Origin: Gammaproteobacteria bacterium
Lineage (GTDB): Bacteria > Pseudomonadota > Gammaproteobacteria > GCA-001735895
Assembly: GCA_029862005.1 (NCBI GenBank)
Contig: JAOTYD010000023.1
Location: 1-49,427, forward strand
DNA: 49,427 nt
Direction of reading: 5' to 3'
Shown here: positions 32,648 to 41,494 of the stretch, piece by piece
Layout: each line of letters opens with the position of its first letter
Numbering within the stretch: position 1 is the first letter of the stretch
Notes under the pieces: generated by a model
Told to the model about the DNA's origin: nothing
The model's database searches: none
The model's input: the letters and a program-made list of their open reading frames with translations, nothing else
Made by a program: the position numbers and the translations under genes

Positions 32648-34467
32648 GTCCGGCGCTTTGGTTTTTTACAGGGTTCGCCCAGTAGTGCTTCGAAGTCTTT
32701 GGCCGCTACCGGCCTTGAATAAAGGTAACCCTGGCCATAGTCACAGTCGAAATCCTTCAGCAACTGGCCCTGGGTTTCGGTTTCAACACCCTCGGCAATC
32801 ACTTTAATTCCCAGTTTGTGCGCCATCACGATGATGGCTTCACACAGAGCAAGATCGTTCTTGTCATGATCCAGGTTGCGTACGAAGGACTGGTCGATTT
32901 TCAGGTAATCGATATCAAACTGCTTCAGGTAGGATAGCGATGAGTAGCCGGTGCCAAAGTCGTCGATGGATACCTGTACTTCCGCATCGCGAAAATCCAG
33001 CAACCGATTGGTTATCTTGTCGTTGGCATCCATCAACAAACCCTCGGTGATTTCGACGGTCATTGCCTGGCCGCTGAGCCCGATTTGTTGAAGATGCGAA
33101 AACCACTGGTTCATGGCCGCAGCCTCGTCTATCCATTGTAGCGGGGAAGTGTTAATGCTGACCTGGAAGTCGATATCAAATTGATCTCGCCAGCGGCTTG
33201 CCTGCTCGGTTGCACTGTAAAATACCCAGTTGCCGATATCGGCAATCAAGCCCGTTTCTTCCGCGATGGGGATGAACACGGAAGGGCTTACCATCCCCGA
33301 TTCGGGATTATGCCAGCGCAGCAGGGCTTCGGCCTTTGTCAGCTGGTTATTTTTCATATCGACGATTGGCTGGTAATAAATCTCGAACTGCTCCTGCTGC
33401 ATTGCGTCGCGCAGGTCCTTGATCATTTTGCGCTTTCGAACTGCACGCTCCTGGAGTTCGGGTGTAAAAAAATGAAAGCTGTTACGTCCGTTTCCCTTCG
33501 CCGCATACATCGCCTGGTCACCGTTACGCTGGAGTACATCAATATCTTTTGAATCCTGCGGATAGAAGGTGACGCCGATACTCGCCGTCAGGAAGACTTT
33601 TTCATTGTCGAGCTGGTAGGATCGTGCGAGCTCATCCAGCAATTGCTGGCACAGGGGTTGTACCGACAGCGGATCGTCGATCTGTCCCAGAATTACCGTG
33701 AACTCGTCCCCGCTAAGGCGCGAGACGGTGTCAGTTTCACGCAATGTTTTCTTGAGACGACTCGAGATTTCGATCAACAACAGATCTCCCATGTCGTGGC
33801 CCAGCGTATCGTTTACGTCCTTGAAACGGTCGAGATCGATGTAAAGCAGCGCCAGCGAAAGGTTACTGCGATCGCAGGCGCGCATTTCATGTTCCAGCTT
33901 TTGTAAAAAAAGGTTTCGGTTCGGCAGGCTCGTCAACGCATCGAAATTAGCCTGGTTCCAGATAACAGTCTCGGCGTGTTTACGTTCCGAGATGTCGCGG
34001 ATATAGGCACTGAATTCCTGCAGGTCTGCCGAATCGATAACCGAGATCGACAATTCGACAGGAAACTCATAGCCGTCGCGATGCAGGGCGTGAATCTCGA
34101 TCAGTGTGTTCATAACCGAAGACTTACCGGTTTTCAGATACTTTTTCATGCCCTTGTTATGGGCATCCCGATAACGTTCCGGAATGATGGTTTCGACAAT
34201 GGTCTGATCGAGAATTTCCTCGGCGCTCCAGCCAAAGATCTTTTCGGCCTGCTGGTTCCAGCCGGTAATGTGACCGTCAAAATCCATTTGTACCAGGGCG
34301 TCGATTGACGACCCAAAAAAGGCCTCCAGCTTGGTGTGCTGTGCCAGGATAATTTCCTTTTTCTGGCGCAGGTCAACTTCCAGCGCTTTCAGTCTTGCTT
34401 CGAGTAAAGCCCGTTCGTCATTCTCTTCTTCGGGAGAATCGCTATCCGACATCTTCAGTGGGTCCAT
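32629..34467 (-). CDS. PAS-GGDEF-EAL cyclic-di-GMP signalling protein
   Basis: The 612-residue protein has a short coiled coil (about 15-45), a PAS sensor domain (about 47-160), a GGDEF domain (about 171-335) and an EAL domain (about 345-600). There are no transmembrane segments, so it is cytoplasmic. The GGDEF motif is SGDEF (252-256), a variant that can be active. An inhibitory-site motif RETD (243-246) lies five residues before it. The EAL domain has E380-A-L and the later NTSPLQW, EITEG, DDFGTGYSS, LKIDQSF and AEGVETE motifs, so phosphodiesterase activity is likely. Start candidates are codons 1 and 6. The ligand sensed by PAS cannot be told. Confidence 0.95.
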   Translation of the reverse strand: MDPLKMSDSDSPEEENDERALLEARLKALEVDLRQKKEIILAQHTKLEAFFGSSIDALVQMDFDGHITGWNQQAEKIFGWSAEEILDQTIVETIIPERYRDAHNKGMKKYLKTGKSSVMNTLIEIHALHRDGYEFPVELSISVIDSADLQEFSAYIRDISERKHAETVIWNQANFDALTSLPNRNLFLQKLEHEMRACDRSNLSLALLYIDLDRFKDVNDTLGHDMGDLLLIEISSRLKKTLRETDTVSRLSGDEFTVILGQIDDPLSVQPLCQQLLDELARSYQLDNEKVFLTASIGVTFYPQDSKDIDVLQRNGDQAMYAAKGNGRNSFHFFTPELQERAVRKRKMIKDLRDAMQQEQFEIYYQPIVDMKNNQLTKAEALLRWHNPESGMVSPSVFIPIAEETGLIADIGNWVFYSATEQASRWRDQFDIDFQVSINTSPLQWIDEAAAMNQWFSHLQQIGLSGQAMTVEITEGLLMDANDKITNRLLDFRDAEVQVSIDDFGTGYSSLSYLKQFDIDYLKIDQSFVRNLDHDKNDLALCEAIIVMAHKLGIKVIAEGVETETQGQLLKDFDCDYGQGYLYSRPVAAKDFEALLGEPCKKPKRRTKKSTA

Positions 34468-34510
34468 CAGGAATTACGTTCGAGTATAGTATTTATATGT
34501 GAGCGGACAT

Positions 34511-34537
34511 AAAAAAAGCCCGGTCATGCCGGGCTTT
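34511..34537 (-). terminator. Rho-independent terminator after rpoH
   Basis: On the minus strand the stem AGCCCGG/CCGGGCT with a 5-nt loop, extended by two A-T pairs, is followed by a run of seven T residues. It lies about 20 bp past the rpoH stop. Confidence 0.85.
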
Positions 34538-34558
34538 CACTTGAAGGATGTCGCAGTC

Positions 34559-35425
34559 TCAGGCGATGAATGAAGACTTCATCGATTTGAAGGCATTACT
34601 TTCAATTTGACGAATCCGCTCTGCCGAGACGCCGTATTCGTCGGCAAGTTCGTGCAGCGTTGCTTTGGGTTCGATTAACCAGCGCCGTGTCACGATGGCT
34701 TTGCTGCGGTCGTCGAGATTTTCAAGTGCTTCACCGAGCATGTGAGCGTTATTCTGTTCGGTGTCCTGTGCTTCGAGCAGTAACTCTGGCGACGGTGTGT
34801 TGGATGTCAGCGAATTAGCAGGTGCCAGGTAAGCGGTGTCATCGTCATCATCGCCGGATATATCAAACGCGACGTCATAATTGTTGAGCCGGTTTTCCAT
34901 TTCAATCACGTTTTCACGGGTAACACCGAGCGTTTCTGCGACGTGATCGATTTCTTCCGACTTGAACCAGCCTAGGCGTTTTTTCTGGCTGCGCAATTTA
35001 AAGAACAGCTTTCGCTGGGACTTGGTCGTGGCCACTTTTACGATGCGCCAGTTTTTCAAAATATACTCGTGAATTTCGGCTTTTATCCAGTGCACCGCGA
35101 AAGAAACCAGGCGCACACCGACTTCAGGGCGAAAACGTTTAACGGCCTTCATCAAACCAATACTGCCTTCCTGGATTAAATCGGGGACCGCGAGGCCGTA
35201 ACCCGCGTAATTATTTGCGATCTTGATGACGAAACGCAGGTGTGGCAGAACCAGCTTTTGGGCCGATTCGATATTGCCGGTCTCCTGCAGATCCTTTGCC
35301 AGCGCATACTCTTCTTCGGCGCTCAGGATAGGCACGCTTCTGGCGGCCTGAATATAGGCGTCCAGATTCGAACTGCCCCGTAGTACGGGCATTGTATTGC
35401 GTGTATTAATCACTTCTGTGCTCAT
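34559..35425 (-). CDS. rpoH: Heat-shock sigma factor sigma-32
   Basis: RpoH directs transcription of chaperone and protease genes after heat shock. The 288-residue protein has region 1.2/2 with LRFVIKIANNYAGYGL and DLIQEGSIGLMKAVKRF (about 63-105). The RpoH box follows region 2 as QRKLFFKLR (about 137-145) and separates it from other sigma-70 proteins. A region 4 helix-turn-helix lies at about 255-280 (VSAERIRQIE). A GAGGT lies 6 nt before the ATG. A CIRCE-like inverted repeat sits 24 bp upstream. ftsX, its usual upstream neighbour, is separated by the slyD and response-regulator genes. An Asp-rich run (193-197) is unusual. Confidence 0.97.
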   Translation of the reverse strand: MSTEVINTRNTMPVLRGSSNLDAYIQAARSVPILSAEEEYALAKDLQETGNIESAQKLVLPHLRFVIKIANNYAGYGLAVPDLIQEGSIGLMKAVKRFRPEVGVRLVSFAVHWIKAEIHEYILKNWRIVKVATTKSQRKLFFKLRSQKKRLGWFKSEEIDHVAETLGVTRENVIEMENRLNNYDVAFDISGDDDDDTAYLAPANSLTSNTPSPELLLEAQDTEQNNAHMLGEALENLDDRSKAIVTRRWLIEPKATLHELADEYGVSAERIRQIESNAFKSMKSSFIA

Positions 35426-35449
35426 TAATGACCTCGATTTAGGTGTTAT

Positions 35450-35476
35450 TTAGCACTCAAGCTTACCGAGTGCTAG
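35450..35476 (-). promoter_or_regulatory. CIRCE-like operator (HrcA binding site) upstream of rpoH
   Basis: The sequence TTAGCACTC (35450-35458), a 9-bp spacer and GAGTGCTAG (35468-35476) matches the CIRCE consensus TTAGCACTC-N9-GAGTGCTAA at 17 of 18 positions with exact spacing. It lies 24 bp before the rpoH start codon, ahead of the ribosome-binding site, with an A+T-rich region further upstream that could hold the promoter. HrcA is known to repress heat-shock genes through CIRCE; direct control of rpoH here is inferred. No hrcA gene is in the window. Confidence 0.8.
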
Positions 35477-36012
35477 CTATTAGAGCATAATTATCGCAAT
35501 CAGTTCAAGTTTATTAGCAAATATTAATATACTCTTTAACTGCATGGTTATTAAAGAAAAATACCACATATATACGTCCAGATCCCTGCTGTGGATCAGT
35601 TGAGAGCGGGATATGGCGTAACTTCCACAAGTTTATATATAGCTACCTGAACCAGGGGAGTCCGAATACCGCATATTCACAGTGTTGGTGAAGCATGACT
35701 ATCCATTCCGGTGGTATAGCCAGCATGCAGGGTTTTGCGTTCTGGCGGGATGCCTCCGGTCTCGGCGGCAATTGGTAACAGTCCCGGGCTGTTGCATGCA
35801 GCCTGAATTCTGGAATACTTTCTTGTCCCCGGCTTTATCTTGGCAACACGATTGGTATACTGCGAATTCGCACAGCCCGTCGAAATATCCAAGCACGCCC
35901 GTCTGTCTATGCGATCAACGTCTCCCTACGCTGCACCCGGTTAAAATGCGCCGACGGTGCAAACCGGAGTTACCCACTGCCGACCCAGGAAACAGATACG
36001 GGAAAGACCAAC
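35477..36012. other. Long rpoH-slyD intergenic region
   Basis: This gap of over 500 bp between divergent genes has no convincing coding frame. Its left part (35477-35580) is A+T-rich and should hold the rpoH promoter; TTGAAC and GATAAT-like boxes occur on the minus strand, but no pair has ideal spacing. The right part is G+C-richer, with the octamer GCATGCAG twice (about 35733 and 35795) and several short inverted repeats. A long 5' leader for slyD is implied by the promoter at 35853-35861. A structured RNA cannot be excluded. Confidence 0.5.
35853..35861 (+). promoter_or_regulatory. Extended -10 promoter for slyD
   Basis: TTGGTATACT contains a TG upstream of TATACT (35856-35861), the extended -10 form. 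No good -35 is needed for such promoters. It would give a leader of roughly 145 nt before the slyD ATG. Confidence 0.5.
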
Positions 36013-36498
36013 ATGACTATTAGCCAACAGAAGGTTGTCACGATCCATTACAAGGTTGTCGATGTTGCCAGCGATGAAGTTATTGATTCATCCGAGGGCG
36101 ATGATCCGATGACTTACCTGCATGGTGCCAGAAACATTATTCCGGGACTCGAGCAGGAGTTGGAGGGGAAGGCGGTTGGAGAGGAATTCGAAGTCACGGT
36201 GGAACCGGGTGAGGCCTACGGCGAGTATAGTGAAGACCGCGTTCAGGTCGTGCCAAAAGAAGCTTTTCAGGAAATGGAAACGATAGAACCCGGCATGATG
36301 GTCACCTCGCAAACCGACCAGGGCCAGATCAACCTGGTTGTCACCGAAGTCGATGAAGCCACGGTGACGGTCGATGCCAATCATCCGCTTGCTGGCAAAT
36401 CGTTAAAATTCAGTGTCAAGGTCGAGGCGGTACGCGATGCCAGCGAGGAAGAACTGGCGCACGGCCATGTGCACGGACCGGGAGGTCACGACCACTAG
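36013..36498 (+). CDS. slyD: FKBP-type peptidyl-prolyl isomerase, SlyD-like
   Basis: The 161-residue protein is an FKBP-type prolyl isomerase and chaperone. The FKBP half has the VVTIHYKVVD strand, the DPMTYLHGARNIIPGLEQELEGK segment (split by the IF domain) and the VEPGEAYGEY motif. The insert-in-flap domain occupies about 70-125, and NHPLAGKSLKFSV follows. The tail (about 150-161) is His-rich (HGHVHGPGGHDH) and may bind nickel or zinc, as in SlyD, though it is shorter than in E. coli. It converges on the response-regulator gene with only 10 bp between them. Confidence 0.9.
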   Translation: MTISQQKVVTIHYKVVDVASDEVIDSSEGDDPMTYLHGARNIIPGLEQELEGKAVGEEFEVTVEPGEAYGEYSEDRVQVVPKEAFQEMETIEPGMMVTSQTDQGQINLVVTEVDEATVTVDANHPLAGKSLKFSVKVEAVRDASEEELAHGHVHGPGGHDH

Positions 36499-36508
36499 CC
36501 CTGCCGGA

Positions 36509-37336
36509 TCAGGGATTTAATGCTTCGCTTTGGCGTTTGATATTGACCAGCGTCTGCAGGCGTGTCAGTAAATCTTCTTCGTCGATCGGCTTGGTAATGA
36601 AATCATTTGTTCCGGCGCCGAATATTGCTGTGAAATCGGTGCGTTCGTCCTCGCCGGGTTCGATAGTCATCAGCAGAATCGGCAGCGTGAGGTAGTCAAG
36701 TTCAAGTTCGTTACGGATGGTCTGGATCAATTCGTAGCCGTTCACGTCGCTGGTCAGCATCAGGTCAGTAATCATGACATCGATACTACAGTTGCCATTG
36801 TCAGCCAGGTCCTGTTTGAGAAATTCGATCACTTCACCGGCGTCACGAAAATGGAAATACTCGATGCCGTTTTTTTCAAGTATTCCGGTGGTGATGGCGG
36901 TTGAGGTGGCACTTTTATCGACGTATAGAATTCGAACCGGTAACTCGTTCTGCGTTCCAAGGAAGTTAAGAATGAAGTTAACCAGTGGTTTCGTCCCATC
37001 GGCCTTGTCGAAGTAAGCCGTTACGGCGTCGGTGTCTTCCATGTCGCCACCCACAATGCGAGGTTCGGTGTCACCCGAGACGACGAAAATGGCGGTTTCT
37101 TTATTCTTTGGCGTTTGTCGAATCTGCTCGATTAATGCATAACCATCGATATCGGGTAGCGTGATACCGGTAGTGATGATTTCAAATTCGTACCGTTTGA
37201 CAGCCGTCATTGCCTCCTTGCCGTTAGCGCAGGCGATGATGTCAAGATCGGGTGCGCGGCCCGAGATTTCCTTGAAAAGAATCGCGCGTGCTGAATCTGA
37301 AGTATCAATCAGTAATAGTCGACGTTTTGCGGGCAT
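36509..37336 (-). CDS. Double-receiver (REC-REC) response regulator
   Basis: The 275-residue protein is made of two receiver domains and nothing else. The N-terminal one (about 5-125) has Gly57 where the phosphorylated Asp should be (ITTGITLPDIDG), so it is probably a pseudo-receiver. The C-terminal one (about 135-270) keeps the acidic Asp140, phospho-acceptor D191 (ITDLML), a Thr at the usual switch site (LLMT) and Lys249 (TKP). No output domain is present, so it should act through protein contacts. The gene follows ftsX by 6 bp and has no linked sensor kinase. It stands where rpoH usually starts. Confidence 0.9.
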   Translation of the reverse strand: MPAKRRLLLIDTSDSARAILFKEISGRAPDLDIIACANGKEAMTAVKRYEFEIITTGITLPDIDGYALIEQIRQTPKNKETAIFVVSGDTEPRIVGGDMEDTDAVTAYFDKADGTKPLVNFILNFLGTQNELPVRILYVDKSATSTAITTGILEKNGIEYFHFRDAGEVIEFLKQDLADNGNCSIDVMITDLMLTSDVNGYELIQTIRNELELDYLTLPILLMTIEPGEDERTDFTAIFGAGTNDFITKPIDEEDLLTRLQTLVNIKRQSEALNP

Positions 37337-37342
37337 TTTATT

Positions 37343-38302
37343 CTAGGTTGGCTCTATTTGATTCAAGTGCCGCGCCACTGCGATCCAGGACCCGGCTAGC
37401 CCGAGTAGGGTACTTGATGTTATCAGGATGATAAAGTCGTTAAACGAAAATGTGATCAGGCTCATATCAGACTTATATAGCAGATTTAGACGTTCGAGTG
37501 GGCCCGAAATCGAAAGGTAACCAACCTCGACGATCAACCACGAAATGATACCGCCCAGTAAGCCATACCAGACACCGCCGTAGAGAAATGGTCGCCGGAT
37601 GAATGCGTCGGTGGCACCAATTAGCTTGGTGACTATTATTTCTTGGTAGCGATTCTGGATATCGAGCCTGATCGTGTTACCAATGATCAGCAGCACTGCG
37701 CAGGAGAACAGTATCGTAATAATCACGACCGAGCGCCGGGCGATTTCAATAATTGTATAAAGTCGCTCCAGCCACTCCGTATCTAGCTTGGCGATATGAA
37801 CCTCGGGCATTTTCTGCAGATTATTAAGCAGGTTGCGAACTGTAAAAGTATCGGCCTCGCCAGGTTCGACGATAATAGTATGCGGCAGCGGGTTGGTACT
37901 CAGCGTATCGATGCTCTTGCCAAATCCCGAGTCCTGCCGAAATTTTTCGAGCGATTGATCACGCGAGATAAATCGGGTTGAATCGACATGCTCCATTTTG
38001 GCGATCCGCTTGTCGATTTCACGCGCCTTTTTTTCACTGATTTTGAGATCAAGAAACAGGCTGATCTGGGAGCTCGAACGGAAATCGCCGGAGATTGCGT
38101 CGACATTTTTTAGGAACAGGTAGAAACCGCCCGGCAGCGACAGTGTTATGCCGATCACGGCAACTGTCATAATGGTGGTTGCCGGGGCCGCGTAAATCTT
38201 GCGCAGGCTGAAAATCAGCGACTGCAGGTGATGTAGCAGGTAGGCTGAAATGCGATTTGAAGTCGCTGGCTTGTGGCGACGAATATTACTGCCTGCCACC
38301 AT
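37343..38302 (-). CDS. ftsX: Cell division protein FtsX
   Basis: FtsX is the permease half of the FtsEX complex that activates amidases at the septum. The 319-residue protein has four transmembrane helices in the usual arrangement: one near residues 35-60, then an extracellular loop of about 100 residues, and three in the C-terminal half (about 165-190, 215-240 and 275-300). The frame opens at 38332, but the ATG at 38302 is preferred. It has GGAG at good spacing and leaves only a 17-bp overlap with ftsE instead of 47 bp. The ftsE-ftsX pairing with ftsY upstream is canonical. Confidence 0.93.
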   Translation of the reverse strand: MVAGSNIRRHKPATSNRISAYLLHHLQSLIFSLRKIYAAPATTIMTVAVIGITLSLPGGFYLFLKNVDAISGDFRSSSQISLFLDLKISEKKAREIDKRIAKMEHVDSTRFISRDQSLEKFRQDSGFGKSIDTLSTNPLPHTIIVEPGEADTFTVRNLLNNLQKMPEVHIAKLDTEWLERLYTIIEIARRSVVIITILFSCAVLLIIGNTIRLDIQNRYQEIIVTKLIGATDAFIRRPFLYGGVWYGLLGGIISWLIVEVGYLSISGPLERLNLLYKSDMSLITFSFNDFIILITSSTLLGLAGSWIAVARHLNQIEPT

Positions 38303-38984
38303 CTGTCTCCGTGCGATTGTCTTCGAGGTCATTCAGAACCAGTTTGCCCCGGTTGAGCGTCATGCGGGGTTTATCCAGTTCATCGATCAGGTCAAGATCG
38401 TGGCTTGCGACCAGCACCGTGACACCGACCTGGTTGAAATCGACAAAAATATGCATGATTTCCCGCGATAGCTCCGGATCGAGGTTGCCGGTGGGTTCAT
38501 CGGCAAGCAGTAACATCGGCTTATGCACCACCGCGCGCGCGATCCCGACGCGTTGTTGTTCACCGCCGGAAAGCGTAATCGGCATCGATTTTTCCTTGTG
38601 CCGCAGACCGACCTTATCGAGTGCAGCGCGTGTACGCTTGGCAATTTCCTGGGGACGATAGCCCTGTATATGCAGGGGCAGGGCCACGTTATCGAAGACG
38701 CTGCGATCAAACAGTAGCTGATGATCCTGAAAGATGATACCGATATTACGCCGAATATAAGGAACGCGATAACGTGGCATGTTGTTGAGGTTGATGCGGT
38801 TTAACAGCGCCTGGCCGCGAGTCGGTTTCTCGATCAGCGCGATGATTTTCAGTAACGTGCTCTTGCCTGCGCCCGAGTGCCCGGTGATAAAAGCCATCTC
38901 GCCGTCACCCAGCTTGAGAGATACATCGCTAAGCGCCTCGTAGCCACCCTCGAAACGCTTGGTTACATTGTGAAATTCAATCAT
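38286..38984 (-). CDS. ftsE: Cell division ATP-binding protein FtsE
   Basis: FtsE is the ATPase that powers FtsX. The 232-residue ABC protein has Walker [10 protein letters not shown] (35-43), a Q-loop near IIFQDHQLL, signature LSGGEQQRV (about 137-145), Walker [12 protein letters not shown] and the switch His in ASHD. The C-terminal extension is Asn/Asp-rich and slightly longer than in E. coli. It is 15 bp after ftsY and overlaps ftsX. Confidence 0.97.
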   Translation of the reverse strand: MIEFHNVTKRFEGGYEALSDVSLKLGDGEMAFITGHSGAGKSTLLKIIALIEKPTRGQALLNRINLNNMPRYRVPYIRRNIGIIFQDHQLLFDRSVFDNVALPLHIQGYRPQEIAKRTRAALDKVGLRHKEKSMPITLSGGEQQRVGIARAVVHKPMLLLADEPTGNLDPELSREIMHIFVDFNQVGVTVLVASHDLDLIDELDKPRMTLNRGKLVLNDLEDNRTETDGGRQ

Positions 38985-39000
38985 GGAGTTGGAGTCGGCA

Positions 39001-39969
39001 TCAGGCGTCGGTCAACAGGGCGTCGACAAATTCCGCGTGATCGAAAGGACGCAGGTCATCGACCGTCTCGCCAACGCCAATATAGCGGATCGGGGTATGC
39101 AACTGTTCAGCCACGTTAAAAATCATGCCCCCTTTGGCGGTGCCATCGAGTTTGGTCAGAATTATCCCTGAAATCCCGATTGTGTCTCGAAAATTGCTTG
39201 CCTGCGCGAGGGCATTCTGCCCGGTTCCGGCATCGAGCACCAGCAAGGTTTCCTGAGGTGCGCCTGGATCGAGCTTGCTCATGACGCGTTTAATCTTCTC
39301 CAGTTCATCCATCAGGCTTGATTGCGTATGTAATCTCCCTGCAGTATCGGCGATCAGCACATCAATTCCGCGGGCCTGCGCGGATTGTAGGGCATCAAAG
39401 ATCACCGACGCGGAATCTGCGCCCTGGCCCTGGCGGATAACCGGCACGTCGAGGCGCTCACCCCAGGTCTGCAACTGCTCGACCGCCGCGGCGCGAAAAG
39501 TATCACCGGCAGCCAGCATTACCTTTAGTCCCTGGTTTTTGAATTGCCGGGCTAGCTTCCCAACCGTGGTAGTCTTGCCGGCGCCGTTGACGCCGACCAT
39601 CAGTATTACGAAAGGCTTTTTGCTGGTATCGATCTCGAGCGGAATAGAGCAGGGCTCGAGAATTTCCATCATCGTATTTTTAAGCGCACCGATCAGGCTA
39701 TCACCATCATCCAGTTGTTTACGTTGCAGCGATTCGGTCAGGCGCGAGGTAATTTTCTGGGTTGCCTGGATACCGACGTCAGCCAACAGCAGCTGGTCTT
39801 CCAGTTGCTCGAGCGTGTCCGCATCAATCTGTTTCTTGCCGAGCAGCAAATCGGCCAGTCCAGTCGACAGGTTTTCCCTTGTTTTCGAGAGGCGCTGGCG
39901 CAGTGACGCAAACAGGCCTGTCGGCGCTTGCGTTTCGTTTTTGTTCGCAGATTTAAATCCGAACATCAT
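39001..39969 (-). CDS. ftsY: Signal recognition particle receptor FtsY
   Basis: FtsY receives the signal recognition particle and its ribosome at the membrane. The 322-residue protein contains only the N and G domains, with a short basic start (about 1-25) instead of the long acidic A domain of E. coli. The SRP-GTPase motifs are present: GVNGAGKTTTVGKLA (P-loop), DTFRAAAVEQL, DTAGR, and TKLDGTAKGG. The NG domain is of the FtsY type (ATQKITSRL, not the M domain of Ffh). It is divergent from rsmD, as in most gammaproteobacteria. Confidence 0.97.
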   Translation of the reverse strand: MMFGFKSANKNETQAPTGLFASLRQRLSKTRENLSTGLADLLLGKKQIDADTLEQLEDQLLLADVGIQATQKITSRLTESLQRKQLDDGDSLIGALKNTMMEILEPCSIPLEIDTSKKPFVILMVGVNGAGKTTTVGKLARQFKNQGLKVMLAAGDTFRAAAVEQLQTWGERLDVPVIRQGQGADSASVIFDALQSAQARGIDVLIADTAGRLHTQSSLMDELEKIKRVMSKLDPGAPQETLLVLDAGTGQNALAQASNFRDTIGISGIILTKLDGTAKGGMIFNVAEQLHTPIRYIGVGETVDDLRPFDHAEFVDALLTDA

Positions 39970-40060
39970 TTTTCCGGCAATCAGAATTCAGGCACAATAT
40001 GCTAACAGAAAGCGATTCCATCTGTGCACCTCTGAACCGCATTTAAGTTCCAACCGGACC

Positions 40061-40630
40061 ATGAATATGAAATCTCAAGTCAGGATTATCGGCGGCAAGT
40101 GGCGCGGGCGTAAACTCGAGGTCGTCGACGGGGCGGGTTTGCGTCCAACACCTGATCGTATCCGCGAAACCCTGTTTAACTGGCTGGATCCGATGTTAAG
40201 AGACGCTAATGTGCTCGATTGCTTCGCGGGCAGCGGTGTGCTTGGTTTTGAGGCACTTTCGCGGGGTGCCAGCCGGGTTACTGCCCTCGAGCGCCAGCAA
40301 CGGGCACTGGCAAACCTGCGTGACCAGGCAGAGCGTCTGGAGACTTCCAGGTTTGAAATTATCGCGGGTGACAGCCGAAAATTAATTGGGCAATTGAGGC
40401 AAAGATTCGACATTGTCTTTATTGATCCTCCCTATGCAAAACCACAATTGCGCGCCCAGGCTTTTGAGCAGCTGGAAATCCACGATTGTTTGCAGCCCGG
40501 TGCAATAATCTATTTTGAATGGCCGCTGTCCGATCATTTTGACTTACCGTCCGCCAGCCTGCGGTGGTTGAAACAGAAAAGTGCAGGCCAGGTCAAATAT
40601 GCTATAGCCGAATGGCAGGGAAGCCGTTAG
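40061..40630 (+). CDS. rsmD: 16S rRNA (guanine-966-N2) methyltransferase RsmD
   Basis: RsmD methylates G966 of 16S rRNA on the assembled 30S body. The 189-residue product has VRIIGGKWRGRKL at the start, the RPTPDRIRETLFNWL motif, the SAM-binding DCFAGSGVLGFEA and the catalytic FIDPPYAKP. The reading frame stays open far upstream on the opposite strand of ftsY, but only the part from ATG 40061 (or 40067) is RsmD-like. The usual order with coaD and a ferredoxin gene follows. Confidence 0.96.
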   Translation: MNMKSQVRIIGGKWRGRKLEVVDGAGLRPTPDRIRETLFNWLDPMLRDANVLDCFAGSGVLGFEALSRGASRVTALERQQRALANLRDQAERLETSRFEIIAGDSRKLIGQLRQRFDIVFIDPPYAKPQLRAQAFEQLEIHDCLQPGAIIYFEWPLSDHFDLPSASLRWLKQKSAGQVKYAIAEWQGSR

Positions 40631-40682
40631 AATCGGCCAATCATTCAGCCCGGCACCCGATGCTGGAACACAGAGGTAATCC

Positions 40683-41171
40683 ATGACCGGTACTGCAATT
40701 TATCCGGGCACTTTCGATCCAGTAACCCGCGGTCATATCGATATCTGCGAGCGTGCTTTGCAAATGTTCGATCATGTCGTGATCGGGGTTGCCGACAGTC
40801 TCGCCAAGGAACCTTTCTTCAATATCGAAGAGCGCCTCGATATGCTAAGAATCGTTTTTAACGAAAATGATCAAATTTCGGTAAAACCTTTTTCGGGTCT
40901 GCTCATCGACTTTGCGCGCGATTGTGGCGCCGATGTCATTGTGCGCGGTCTGCGCGCGATTTCAGATTTTGAATACGAAGTCCAGTTGGCGGGTATGAAT
41001 CGGTCCCTTGCGCCGGAAATAGAAACGGTTTTTCTGACTGCAGCGCAACGCTATGCTTTCGTGTCATCAAGCCTGGTGCGTGAAATCGCCCGCTTGAACG
41101 GGGATGTCTCGGAGTTCTTGCATCCGGAAATCCTGCGTCGATTGACTGAAAAACTGGAGGCCAGTAAGTAA
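40683..41171 (+). CDS. coaD: Phosphopantetheine adenylyltransferase
   Basis: CoaD transfers AMP from ATP to 4'-phosphopantetheine in coenzyme A synthesis. The 162-residue protein is full length. It opens with AIYPGTFDPVTRGHIDI, which holds the nucleotidyltransferase T/HxGH site, and continues with GLLIDFARDCGADVIVRGLRAISDFEYE. The C-terminal ISSS-like adenylate loop reads FVSSSLVREIA. An AGAGGT Shine-Dalgarno lies before the ATG. Confidence 0.97.
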   Translation: MTGTAIYPGTFDPVTRGHIDICERALQMFDHVVIGVADSLAKEPFFNIEERLDMLRIVFNENDQISVKPFSGLLIDFARDCGADVIVRGLRAISDFEYEVQLAGMNRSLAPEIETVFLTAAQRYAFVSSSLVREIARLNGDVSEFLHPEILRRLTEKLEASK

Positions 41172-41447
<276 letters not shown>

Positions 41448-41494
41448 AATAGCGCCCCGTATTTGTCCAGTGATTAAGGCGGTCTCCCGGTGAA

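Noticed and set aside
35841-35861. Possible sigma-54 promoter (TTGGCA ... TTGGT) before slyD
   Set aside because: The -24 GG fits, but the -12 element is GG rather than GC, and the extended -10 TATACT explains the site better.
35682-36023. 113-codon plus-strand ORF before slyD, and minus-strand ORFs over the same bases
   Set aside because: Composition is Cys-, Arg- and Trp-rich, no Shine-Dalgarno and no recognisable domain; the frame overlaps the slyD start. Treated as non-coding.
39275-40630. A 451-codon plus-strand frame containing rsmD
   Set aside because: Only the part after 40061 resembles RsmD; the first 262 codons are antisense to ftsY and are Ser/Arg-rich shadow sequence. The gene was set to start at 40061.
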